A DNA stretch of 41,442 nt, taken from Lachnospiraceae bacterium UBA4364 (GTDB lineage Bacteria; Bacillota; Clostridia; Lachnospirales; Lachnospiraceae). The first letter of the stretch is position 1. Every line of letters begins with the position of its first letter. This document shows, in pieces, positions 24,598 through 32,937 of this stretch. A model generated the notes under the pieces. It ran no database searches. It saw only the letters and a program-made list of their open reading frames with translations, and had not been told where the DNA came from. The translations under genes were made by a program, and so were the position numbers. Location of the stretch: positions 1 through 41,442 of the forward strand of contig DGSK01000046.1 in assembly GCA_002393955.1 (NCBI GenBank), in the 5' to 3' direction.

Positions 24598-26172
24598 TTA
24601 AGCTTCTGTAGTCGTCTCAGCGGCAGGTGCTGCGGTTACAGGTGCTGTACCGGCAGGTGACTGCTCTGTCTTTTCCAGATTGACGTTTACCACTGAATCT
24701 ACACCGCTAAGCTGTACATTCCTGTTGACCTGTGCATCATATGTCGATGCCTTCATCACTTCGGTAAGGTCAAAGCCGGTCGTTTCCTTAACGGATTCAA
24801 GCACTTTTGCAAGTACTGCCGGTGTATAGCCGCCTACGCTGGATACGCCGCTCTCGCCGTTCCCACTGTCGATGATAGTAACCTTGTCGATGGTAGAAAT
24901 AGGCTTTGCAACTGCTTCGGCAATGGAAGGAAGCTGCTTTATGATCATTTCGGTAATAGCAGCCTGGCCGTACTTCTTCATGGCCTCGGCCTTCTTTTCC
25001 ATAGCTTCTGCTTCAGCGATACCCTTTGCTGAGATAGCCTCTGCCTCTGCCCTACCTACTGCAGCGATACCTTCAGCCTCTTTCTGCTTTCTGTACAGCT
25101 CAGCTTCGGCAAGGGCCTTTTCAGCTTCTGCCCTTCTCTGCTGTTCAACCAGCTCAGCCTCAGCTTTCTTCTGGCGTTCAATGAACTCAGCTTCTGCTTC
25201 CTGCTGCCTCTTATACTTTTCAGCATCAGCCTGCTTCCTTACTTCTGCGGCAAGCTGCTGCTCACGAACCTGGGCTTCCTTAGCCTTGAGCTCTACCTCA
25301 CGCTCCTGCTTTGCGATCTCGGCATTGGTCCTTGCGACCTCGATGCTCTTGATCTGTTCCTGCTTCTGGATCTCATAAGCCGCATCAGCTTCAGCTTTCT
25401 TGACATCCGAAATCTTTTTAAGCTCAGCCTGCTTGATGGCTAATTCGTTCTGCTTCTCAGCGATTGCCAGGTCAGCGATGACTCTTGCATCATTAGCTTC
25501 CTTGGCAGCCTCAGCCTGAGCCACAGCCACATCCCTGTCGGCATTTGCCTTAGCAATGGATGCATCTTTCTGGATCTTGGACATATTGTCCTGACCGAGT
25601 GCATTGATGAGTCCCTTCTCGTCCTCAATCCTCTGGATATTGCAGGAGATGATCTGGATACCGAGAGACTTCATGTCAACCTGAGCTTTTTCCTGCACCT
25701 CGTCACCGAACTTTTTACGGTCGGTATTGAGTTCACGAAGCTCGATAGTACCGATAATCTCACGCAGGTTACCCTGTAATGAATCGGTGAGTGCTTCAAC
25801 AAACTGTCTCTCGGGCATATTGAGGAAGTTCCTCTGGGCCTTTAAGATTCCCTCTTCGGATGTGTCTACCTTTACCTTTGCAACGGCATCAATGTCAACG
25901 CCGATGAAATCCTTTGTAGGCACATAACCGCCGGTCTTGATATCAATAGATATCTGCTTTAATAACAGTGTGTCCTTTCTTTCAAGGAAAGGTATCTTGA
26001 TACCTGCCCTACCGATAAGCACCTTAGGCGTTTTCTTCAAACCGGATATGATATACGCCGTATCAGGCGGCGCCTTTACATATCCGGATGCCAGGATGCC
26101 AAGCAGTACGATCACAACCAGTACTACTGCTCCTGCGGGAATCAGGATTCCAAGACTTAATAGATCTAACAT
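24598..26172 (-). CDS. Flotillin-like SPFH-domain membrane protein
   Basis: 524-residue flotillin homologue, a scaffold of functional membrane microdomains. Residues about 5-30 form an N-terminal membrane segment (ILIPAGAVVLVVIVLLGILA). The SPFH domain spans about 35-210 (PPDTAYIISGLKKTPKVLIG, VQEKAQVDMKSLGIQIISCNIQ). It is followed by a long Ala/Glu/Gln/Lys coiled coil (about 210-415) with repeated AEAE-type heptads, then a flotillin-typical stretch (MIIKQLPSIAEAVAKPISTIDKVTIID). The C-terminus ends in an Ala/Thr/Pro-rich tail (SPAGTAPVTAAPAAETTTEA) that is not conserved. Ribosome site GGGGG before ATG 26172. It sits alone on the minus strand between the kinase and the CheX-receiver gene. 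An NfeD-type partner, often next to flotillins, is not found here. Confidence 0.92.
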   Translation of the reverse strand: MLDLLSLGILIPAGAVVLVVIVLLGILASGYVKAPPDTAYIISGLKKTPKVLIGRAGIKIPFLERKDTLLLKQISIDIKTGGYVPTKDFIGVDIDAVAKVKVDTSEEGILKAQRNFLNMPERQFVEALTDSLQGNLREIIGTIELRELNTDRKKFGDEVQEKAQVDMKSLGIQIISCNIQRIEDEKGLINALGQDNMSKIQKDASIAKANADRDVAVAQAEAAKEANDARVIADLAIAEKQNELAIKQAELKKISDVKKAEADAAYEIQKQEQIKSIEVARTNAEIAKQEREVELKAKEAQVREQQLAAEVRKQADAEKYKRQQEAEAEFIERQKKAEAELVEQQRRAEAEKALAEAELYRKQKEAEGIAAVGRAEAEAISAKGIAEAEAMEKKAEAMKKYGQAAITEMIIKQLPSIAEAVAKPISTIDKVTIIDSGNGESGVSSVGGYTPAVLAKVLESVKETTGFDLTEVMKASTYDAQVNRNVQLSGVDSVVNVNLEKTEQSPAGTAPVTAAPAAETTTEA

Positions 26173-26380
26173 AGTTTCATTCCCCCTTGCTTTGGTGGTA
26201 ACCGTTCATAAATATGTGCGGTTACGGTTTATGTTTTGAACCGCAGCGGATTAATATTTTTTATTCAGCTGATCCTCCGCAGTACACTCTCATTATACAC
26301 ATCAGTCCGGCAGTAATACATATATACCGCGGTAAATTTATGATGTTTATTTCTCTTTTTTCGCAAAATAAGACTAGAGG

Positions 26381-28297
26381 TCACACCGGGTGGTACAAAT
26401 TAAGAAAAACAACCACCGCCAGGATCACCGAAACCGTTACAACGATCTGCACTAAAAGTCTTAAAAGCGTCTGGAGAAACCAGCTTTTCTTTACCTTGTC
26501 GGAACCGATAAGAGGAAGCCTGTCCTCCAATTTATTCCATACGGAAAAATGGGTTATTATGCTGTATATGATCTTCCCCACGCTTGTGGCAAGCATAACG
26601 GCAATTACCACAAATGCACGCCAGTCTGAATACCTGACAATAGGATTGATGCTAAACAGAATGCTCACAAGCAAAATAAAGCTGGCAGGCAGGTATACAA
26701 TCATTATTATGATCGTCCTTATAAGCTTCGATATCAGTCTTGCCCTGGCGGTGGGACCAAGCTCAGCGATCATCTGCTCACAGTCCTCAAGATATCTGGC
26801 AGATTCCCTGTACGATCCCAGATCGGTAAATATCCTCTTAGCCTTTTCATAATTTTCCAGCCTGCCGGAATAATAAAGATTTACGGCCCTGCTGTAATCA
26901 GTCTCGGTAATAGTTATTATCCTTTCTTCACATTCATCTATCAGCCTGAATGCATCCCTGTAATTACCCAGTGAAACAAGCAGATCCCTTGCCTGGATGA
27001 AATTACTTTTGCCGCCCTTTTTCATCATGGACTCTGCACTTTTGTATTTATTCTTTATCCTGTCCTCATAACGCCTGAGCTTTACAGCGTCATTATAGGA
27101 TTCCAGCTCTGACTTAAGCTCGTCATCAGCATACCGCAGCGCTATCTTAAAATACTTCTCGTTCTCTAAGGACGTCTTGTGCCTCTTAAGCTGTTCCGGA
27201 ACTGTATACTTGTTATCTATCATCAGTTTTGCAAGATAGGCCATTGCATTTTCCGGGTTTTTGGCAAGGAGCTTATCACTGCACTTCTTAGCTTTCCACC
27301 ACTCACGGCTCTCCAGGAAGAGCATCATTTTTCTTTCCGTCAGTACCAGCTCATCATCAGGTGCCGTACTGTTCGCAGGCCCCCGCTGCGCCTCTCTCCG
27401 GGGGATCTGTCCGCCGGATGCAAGCAGAGCCTGCCTGAATTCAGGCATGGACTGATAGCGATCCTGGGCATTTACGCTCATTGCCACCATAATGGCATAT
27501 TCCTTCTGCGGAGGGATATTTATCCCGAGATGGCTGGGAGGAACAAGGATATCTTCATCTATACGGTCGATCGAATCAGGCGGACGTCTTCCGGTAACTG
27601 CATAGTAAAATGTTGCCCCCAGGGAGTAAACATCCGTAAATGCTCCCTGACGTCCCCGCCTCGTATACTGCTCCTTAGGTGCAAAGCCGTGCTTCAGTAC
27701 CACATCAAGACTTTTGCTGCGGTCGCCAAGTGAATACCTGGCCGCACCAAAGTCAAGAAGCTTCACGTTTCCATCTGCTGTAAGATATATATTGTCAGGA
27801 GTAACATCGCGATGTACGATGCCTTTTGAATTAACAGCCGCAAGTGCATCCATAATAGGAAGCAGTATCTGCTCCGCTTCTGCATAGCTTATCCTGCCGC
27901 CATGGTTTCTCATATAACGGTCCAGGCTCATTCCTTCCACGAAATCCATGACAAAGTACGCTGTACCGTTTTCTTCAAAATATGTATATACGCGGACTAT
28001 GTTCTCGTTTCCAATGAATTCGGCCAGCGTCTCAGCTTCCTGGAGAAAGCAGTCTTTTCCGTAATTGAAGCTGTCCCCTCTTTCATCCGAAAAAGCGGTT
28101 ACTCTTACCTTGTCAGTCCGGCCGGCCAGCGAATCCGGAAAATATTCCTTTATCGCAACCCTTTCGCCGGAATGATGGTCTGTCGCCTGATATGTGATGC
28201 CGAATCCGCCCTGTCCCAGAACTCTTTCAATGACATACTGTCCTGAAAGCACTGTTCCTGCAGGCAGGGCAAAAGGATACTTGTCATTTGTATCCAT
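26381..28297 (-). CDS. Membrane-anchored Hanks-type Ser/Thr protein kinase
   Basis: 638 residues from ATG 28297. The kinase domain spans about 20-290: GQGGFGITY glycine loop, catalytic K50 in VAIKEYFP, HRDVTPDNI (162-170) with the catalytic Asp, and DFGAAR (182-187). HRDVTPDN in place of HRDLKPEN is common in Firmicutes kinases of this class. A middle helical region (about 330-510) has short repeats with paired aromatic residues (ARDLLVSLGNYRDAFRLIDECE and AKRIFTDLGSYRESARYLEDCE), TPR-like. The C-terminus has about three membrane spans. It lies 94 nt after the DUF3298 lipoprotein gene on the same strand. No PP2C phosphatase gene is adjacent. Substrates are unknown. Confidence 0.9.
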   Translation of the reverse strand: MDTNDKYPFALPAGTVLSGQYVIERVLGQGGFGITYQATDHHSGERVAIKEYFPDSLAGRTDKVRVTAFSDERGDSFNYGKDCFLQEAETLAEFIGNENIVRVYTYFEENGTAYFVMDFVEGMSLDRYMRNHGGRISYAEAEQILLPIMDALAAVNSKGIVHRDVTPDNIYLTADGNVKLLDFGAARYSLGDRSKSLDVVLKHGFAPKEQYTRRGRQGAFTDVYSLGATFYYAVTGRRPPDSIDRIDEDILVPPSHLGINIPPQKEYAIMVAMSVNAQDRYQSMPEFRQALLASGGQIPRREAQRGPANSTAPDDELVLTERKMMLFLESREWWKAKKCSDKLLAKNPENAMAYLAKLMIDNKYTVPEQLKRHKTSLENEKYFKIALRYADDELKSELESYNDAVKLRRYEDRIKNKYKSAESMMKKGGKSNFIQARDLLVSLGNYRDAFRLIDECEERIITITETDYSRAVNLYYSGRLENYEKAKRIFTDLGSYRESARYLEDCEQMIAELGPTARARLISKLIRTIIIMIVYLPASFILLVSILFSINPIVRYSDWRAFVVIAVMLATSVGKIIYSIITHFSVWNKLEDRLPLIGSDKVKKSWFLQTLLRLLVQIVVTVSVILAVVVFLNLYHPV

Positions 28298-28390
28298 GGG
28301 AGTGGTTCCTTTCTCCTTAGTGCGCATACAGGCCTATTATACAACTTTTATCCGTTATTACATATATTCCGAAAATCTGATGTGGCAGCA

Positions 28391-30058
28391 TCATCCTGCA
28401 AACATCATTCCGTCAAATATCGCATCCGCATCGATACCGTTTACCTTCTGCGGATAATCCGAACGGTCCACTTCAAAGCGGACAAAACTTCCGTCACTAC
28501 GCTTGAAATCAACCCAGTTTTTGCCGTCCGTCGCATAGAAATCCAGCTTTTCACCGGACTTTATGACAGCTTTGGTGCCCGTTCCTTCGAAATCATCCCT
28601 TACCTCGCCTTCCACATCACTGATGGTCTTAAGGCTCAGATCTGTATCAATAAAATAGAAATCCTCCAGACCTTCAGGTACTCCGTCCCTGCCTACATAA
28701 TAATTCTTATACATACTGTACGTAGACAACACATCGCCCCTGTCATATATCCTGAACTCATACGGATCTGCGGGAACATATCCCATAAACCCGCCGTATA
28801 CATCGGCACAGCATTCTACATTTCCGGTGGCAGAATTAAGGGAATAAACCATCAGGTGCTCATAATCATTATCCTCTGACAGATTTACAAACAGATAATT
28901 TATTCCGCCTATAGTGCATATCCACATATCCGCTCCGTAGCCGTAAATCTCCTCACGGAAATCCTTTCCGTTGAAATTGATCACAAGCTCATCATATGTC
29001 CCCCATTCATCCGGTGCGGAAAGATAGGCATTGCAGGTATCGTCACTGTGTGGAAGCGTCTCAAGATCGGCATCAATGCCTATAAAATAATCAGCGGCAC
29101 ATTCCGTATACTTTTCGTCCACCAATTCCGGATAGTCTTCGTATTTAAGAGTTGCATTTAAGACGCCTGATGAGTAAGGTCCCAGCTCGTAAGGCTGGAA
29201 ATAGAAAGTGAGTCCCTCATACCCTACTGCAAAGGAATAATTATCACCCTTTCCGTAATTTTTCTTTATGGTTTCGGCTATTGCATCCTGAGTATCAGCA
29301 TCCCCATAGAAAGAATCTTTACCGTATCTTTCCAGCAGGGCTGCCGCAACAAGATCCGGAATTTCATCCAGCATTCCTTCATCCACAACATCACTTATGA
29401 AAAGCTCCTCTCCTGTAGACGAATCATAATTAACAGGGTAGTAGCAGTAATTTCCGTGAACCCCTCCGGTATAATCCCCATAGTAGGTAAGAAGACAGGT
29501 GACAGCTGTATCCGCCCTCATGATCGTGGTATCGTACTTTATGGAGAATCCCTCAGAATAATCTCCCATATCAGGGATATATTCTATGGCTTCCTTTTTG
29601 AGCTCCTCAAACGTCTCTCCATATACGATATCTTCCTTGTTCTTGCTGTATTCATCTATTACTGCTTTAAGCTGCGGCAGGTCTTCATCCAGCAGTTCTA
29701 TATGCGTAGCCTCTGCTTTTACTGCAATCATATCAAGCTCAGCATCATAGACATAATTTGACATCTGTCTGGCATAGAACCTAAGCTGCCTGTATTCCGA
29801 ACCTATCCCGCCAGACTGAAGGTCACCATTCTCATTGTCATGGGAATCATTATCGTTATGCTGACCTGATATGTTTACATCATCACCTGATGAAGAGTCG
29901 GTCGCCCCGGCTTCCCCTGCTTCTGCCTCCGCGGCAGTCTCTTCTTCTTCAACATCTGCTGAATTGCCTGCTGTGCCACTGCTGCCTGCACAGCCCGCAA
30001 GAAATGAAGCGGCCAGAACGACCGCCATGAACATTTTTCCGATAGCTTTATTTTTCAT
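28391..30058 (-). CDS. Lipoprotein with a DUF3298/RsiV-like domain
   Basis: 555 residues. The lipobox is visible in VVLAASFLAGCAGSSG, so processing at Cys23 and membrane anchoring are expected. Residues about 30-90 are an acidic, low-complexity linker. A DUF3298-like region (about 90-300) contains LTYYGDYTGGVHGNYCYYPVNYDSSTGEELFISDVVD and FYFQPYELGPYSSG; this pattern occurs in RsiV-type anti-sigma factors and in many lipoproteins. The last 250 residues are beta-rich without a family I know. No sigma factor gene is next to it, so an anti-sigma role is not supported here. GGGGAGAT stands before ATG 30058. It is 22 nt from the diguanylate cyclase gene and may be co-transcribed with it and the kinase. 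Confidence 0.75.
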   Translation of the reverse strand: MKNKAIGKMFMAVVLAASFLAGCAGSSGTAGNSADVEEEETAAEAEAGEAGATDSSSGDDVNISGQHNDNDSHDNENGDLQSGGIGSEYRQLRFYARQMSNYVYDAELDMIAVKAEATHIELLDEDLPQLKAVIDEYSKNKEDIVYGETFEELKKEAIEYIPDMGDYSEGFSIKYDTTIMRADTAVTCLLTYYGDYTGGVHGNYCYYPVNYDSSTGEELFISDVVDEGMLDEIPDLVAAALLERYGKDSFYGDADTQDAIAETIKKNYGKGDNYSFAVGYEGLTFYFQPYELGPYSSGVLNATLKYEDYPELVDEKYTECAADYFIGIDADLETLPHSDDTCNAYLSAPDEWGTYDELVINFNGKDFREEIYGYGADMWICTIGGINYLFVNLSEDNDYEHLMVYSLNSATGNVECCADVYGGFMGYVPADPYEFRIYDRGDVLSTYSMYKNYYVGRDGVPEGLEDFYFIDTDLSLKTISDVEGEVRDDFEGTGTKAVIKSGEKLDFYATDGKNWVDFKRSDGSFVRFEVDRSDYPQKVNGIDADAIFDGMMFAG

Positions 30059-30079
30059 ATCTCCCCCTTCAGCCGACTT

Positions 30080-31168
30080 TTATGCGGCATTACCTCCCTC
30101 TGATATCACTATATTCTTTCCATGCTGCTTTCCATAATACATCCTCTCATCAGCCACCTTGATCAGCTCATCAGGATCATTATATTTTTCTGCATATTCC
30201 TCAAGTCCGATAGTAATGGTTGCCGGTATGTGGTTGTTAAAAAATACCGTCGGTGTAGTCTCTACGCATTTTCTTAAATATTCCATTTTCTGCTTTGCAA
30301 CGGCCATATCATAATCCCTCATAAGGATTATGAATTCCTCGCCGCCCCATCTGCATATTTCACAGCCGTTCATCTCTTTCCTGGCAAGCGCCGACACATG
30401 CCTCAGCACCTCGTCACCGCAGTCATGCCCATAGGTATCATTGATACGTTTGAAATTATCAATATCAAAGAATGCTATGCAGAAATGATTTGACGCATCA
30501 CCTTTCATCAGTTCCGTTATCACCGGTGTAAAGCCTCTGCGGTTGAGTGTTCTTGTCAGAGCATCTTCCTGGGCTTCAGCCGAAAGCTGCTTATTCTCCT
30601 GCTCAAGGGTTATCCTTGTATGCTCATCAGCATAGATAAATATGGAAATATAAAAGACCACGCTGAAAAACATCACAAATGATGCGAATATCATCATAGA
30701 TGTATTGGCAACATCATTGATCTCAAAAATAGGAGCCATATCCTTTAGGCCTATGTACAGAAGGGCATACATCAAAAAATCCAGAGCCAGTACAGCTACA
30801 ATGATCCACCGCTTCCGGGCTTTAAAGAGATAGCAGCCGAAATATATAATTATCGGCACAATGGAAATAAGGAAATTAGCCGAACCGCTTTTCCAGCCAA
30901 TATAATATACAGCCAGGGCCGAGTAACATGCCACTTCCATAAGAATGCTCACATAAACAGGCATGATATGTCCTGACCTGCACAGGATGATACAGAACAG
31001 ATAAACGATAACACTGACAACATTTGCCAGCGCTAACGGGGGAACGCCCGCAAAAAAAGTGATAACCAATAATGTCGCATGCACAAGGCACATTATTACA
31101 ACAGTAAAAAGAAAACTGTTATGCGCAAGAAAGTGCATGACCTCCTCAATTATATTTTTCCTCTTCAT
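30080..31168 (-). CDS. Membrane-bound diguanylate cyclase (GGDEF)
   Basis: 362 residues. Six hydrophobic segments fill the first 185 residues (FLFTVVIMCLVHATLLVITF to MIFASFVMFFSVVFYISIFI), a probable sensor. The GGDEF domain (about 200-355) shows DALTRTLNRRGF, FFDIDNFKRINDTYGHDCGDEVL and the active-site RWGGEEF. GGEEF is a functional form, so c-di-GMP synthesis is expected. The RxxD inhibitory site five residues before the motif is absent, which suggests no product inhibition through that site. It starts two nt after the stop of the DUF362 gene (TAGGTATG), so the two are coupled. Ribosome site is weak, which fits coupling. Confidence 0.93.
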   Translation of the reverse strand: MKRKNIIEEVMHFLAHNSFLFTVVIMCLVHATLLVITFFAGVPPLALANVVSVIVYLFCIILCRSGHIMPVYVSILMEVACYSALAVYYIGWKSGSANFLISIVPIIIYFGCYLFKARKRWIIVAVLALDFLMYALLYIGLKDMAPIFEINDVANTSMMIFASFVMFFSVVFYISIFIYADEHTRITLEQENKQLSAEAQEDALTRTLNRRGFTPVITELMKGDASNHFCIAFFDIDNFKRINDTYGHDCGDEVLRHVSALARKEMNGCEICRWGGEEFIILMRDYDMAVAKQKMEYLRKCVETTPTVFFNNHIPATITIGLEEYAEKYNDPDELIKVADERMYYGKQHGKNIVISEGGNAA

Positions 31169-31170
31169 AC

Positions 31171-32295
31171 CTACTTCATTACAACCAGTTCATATTCCCT
31201 GGTTCCTATACCTATCTTTTCTGCATGCTCCAGGGTTTCAGCCCAGGAAACATTAGGATTGCTGTTATGCCATACATCACCATGGTCATGGAAATGCTCG
31301 CTTGCCATATTATCACCCAGCTGGCTGTTCCTGATGGGTGACGCTTTCTGACAGAGATCTACACAGGCCTGATCCAGTGCCACCGGATCGAAGGACGCAA
31401 GCATTCCGATATCAGGAAGGATAGGCGCATCATTTTCACCATGACAGTCACAGTTTGGCGACACATCGGTTATCAGGCTTATATGGAAGCAGGGCCTTCC
31501 GCTTACTACCGCGGCAGTATATTCTGCCATTCTCCTGCCAAGCATCTGCGGCGCATCCCAGTTATCATTTTCAATAGCATCAAAAGCACATGCGCCTATG
31601 CAGCGTCCGCAGCCTTTGCATTTATCCGGTGATATGAATGCCTTATTTCCCTCATAGCTTATGGCATCCGAACCGCACTCCTTCGCACATCTCCTGCAGC
31701 CTCTGCACTGCTCCGTGATCACATGGGGATGTCCGCTATTGTGCTGCTGCATCTTTCCGGCACGGCTTCCGCAGCCCATGCCGATATTCTTTATAGTGCC
31801 GCCGAACCCTGCCTGCTCATGTCCCTTGAAATGGGTAAGTGAGATAAATACATCCGCATCCATTACGGCACGACCGATATATGCTTCTTCACAGTACTCC
31901 CAGTTTGGAACCGGCACTGCCACGTCATCCGTTCCACGGAGACCATCAGCTATGATTATCTGGCAGCCGGTGGTTATTGTATTAAATCCGTTTATGTTTG
32001 CACAGTCCATATGCTCAAGTGCGTTCTTCCTGCTGCCGGGATAGAGAGTGTTACAGTCCGTCAGGAAAGGCAAGCCGCCGTTTTCCTTTACCACATCAGC
32101 AACAGCTTTTGCATAGTTAGGCCTTAAGTATGCAAGGTTTCCCAGCTCACCGAAATGCATCTTGATGGCTACGAACTTTCCGTCCATATCTATGGAGCCG
32201 ATATCCGCTTTTCTTATCAGCTTCTGAAGCTTTGCCGGAAGGCTGACTCCTAAAACAGTCCTAAAATCCGTAAAGTAAACTTTTGATCTTTCCAT
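31171..32295 (-). CDS. DUF362 protein with two [4Fe-4S] ferredoxin motifs
   Basis: About 374 residues from ATG 32295, where GGGAGG stands 7 nt upstream; the open frame extends to 32379 without a site. An N-terminal DUF362 domain (about 1-185) has the motifs KVYFTDFRTV, VAIKMHFGELGN and DVFISLTHFKGHEQAGFGGTIKNIGMGCGSR. Next comes a double ferredoxin domain with CRGCRRCAKECGSDAI and CKGCGRCIGACAFDAI, enough for two [4Fe-4S] clusters. The end (FDPVALDQACVDLCQKASP) is also typical of DUF362. The biochemical role of the family is not settled; it is an iron-sulphur protein likely in electron transfer or cofactor chemistry. It heads a two-gene unit with the diguanylate cyclase. Confidence 0.88.
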   Translation of the reverse strand: MERSKVYFTDFRTVLGVSLPAKLQKLIRKADIGSIDMDGKFVAIKMHFGELGNLAYLRPNYAKAVADVVKENGGLPFLTDCNTLYPGSRKNALEHMDCANINGFNTITTGCQIIIADGLRGTDDVAVPVPNWEYCEEAYIGRAVMDADVFISLTHFKGHEQAGFGGTIKNIGMGCGSRAGKMQQHNSGHPHVITEQCRGCRRCAKECGSDAISYEGNKAFISPDKCKGCGRCIGACAFDAIENDNWDAPQMLGRRMAEYTAAVVSGRPCFHISLITDVSPNCDCHGENDAPILPDIGMLASFDPVALDQACVDLCQKASPIRNSQLGDNMASEHFHDHGDVWHNSNPNVSWAETLEHAEKIGIGTREYELVVMK

Positions 32296-32477
32296 GCTTT
32301 TGCCTCCCGTCTCTTTAAATTTCCCTATGTATCCTGTATGCCACATCCGTATCGGATCTGTGGCCGCAGACCGTGACATATTCTCACGATTGCTTTAATT
32401 TTAACTTATAAGCAAACCTGTTTACAAGTAGAATCGAACAGATTGCCTCAGACTGACGGCATGCCCGCCATACATTA

Positions 32478-32505
32478 AAATGCGGAGCACAAAGCTCCGC
32501 ATTTC
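32478..32505. terminator. Terminator of the HU gene
   Basis: AATGCGGAGC pairs perfectly with GCTCCGCATT around a 5-nt loop. On the minus strand TTTT follows. It lies about 30 nt after the HU stop and separates HU from the DUF362 gene. Confidence 0.8.
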
Positions 32506-32533
32506 ATGAATATCATATTCCAGAATTCAAAAT

Positions 32534-32821
32534 TTATTTCTTCTTAGCGCCGTTTACAGCATCCTTAAGAGCCTTACCAGCCTTGAACTTAGGAACAGTA
32601 GCTGCAGGAATCTTGATAGCCTCACCGGTCTTAGGATTCTTACCCTTACGAGCTGCTCTCTTGCTTGTCTCGAATGTACCGAAACCTACAAGCTGAACCT
32701 TACCCTTCTTCTTAAGTTCCTTAGATACGGTGTTTGTAAAAGCCTTAAGTGCCTTTTCGCTGTCAGCCTTTGAAAGACCAGACTCCTTAGCAATTGCATC
32801 AACAAGTTCTACTCTATTCAT
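32534..32821 (-). CDS. hup: HU-family DNA-binding protein
   Basis: 95-residue nucleoid protein. MNRVELVDAIAKESGLSKAD is the helical dimerisation part. VQLVGFGTFETSKRAARKGK and NPKTGEAIKIPAATVPKFKAG contain the beta-arm with the NPKTG-type turn and intercalating region. The length is normal for HU. Its codons are more biased than those of its neighbours, as expected for a highly expressed gene. GGGAGGAG stands before ATG 32821. HU/IHF-type proteins bend CRISPR leaders in some systems, but nothing ties this one to the array. Confidence 0.97.
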   Translation of the reverse strand: MNRVELVDAIAKESGLSKADSEKALKAFTNTVSKELKKKGKVQLVGFGTFETSKRAARKGKNPKTGEAIKIPAATVPKFKAGKALKDAVNGAKKK

Positions 32822-32937
32822 TTTTGTTCTCCTCCCAACTTAGTGGATTTTGTTAACATAATGGATTATAGCAGAGAAATCATGGGATTTCAATATGTTG
32901 CGACAAAAAATTGAAACAATCTACATTTGGTAATATA

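Noticed and set aside
28391..30058. Anti-sigma factor RsiV
   Set aside because: Only the DUF3298-like part is shared. There is no adjacent sigma factor gene and the protein is a lipoprotein with a large extra domain.
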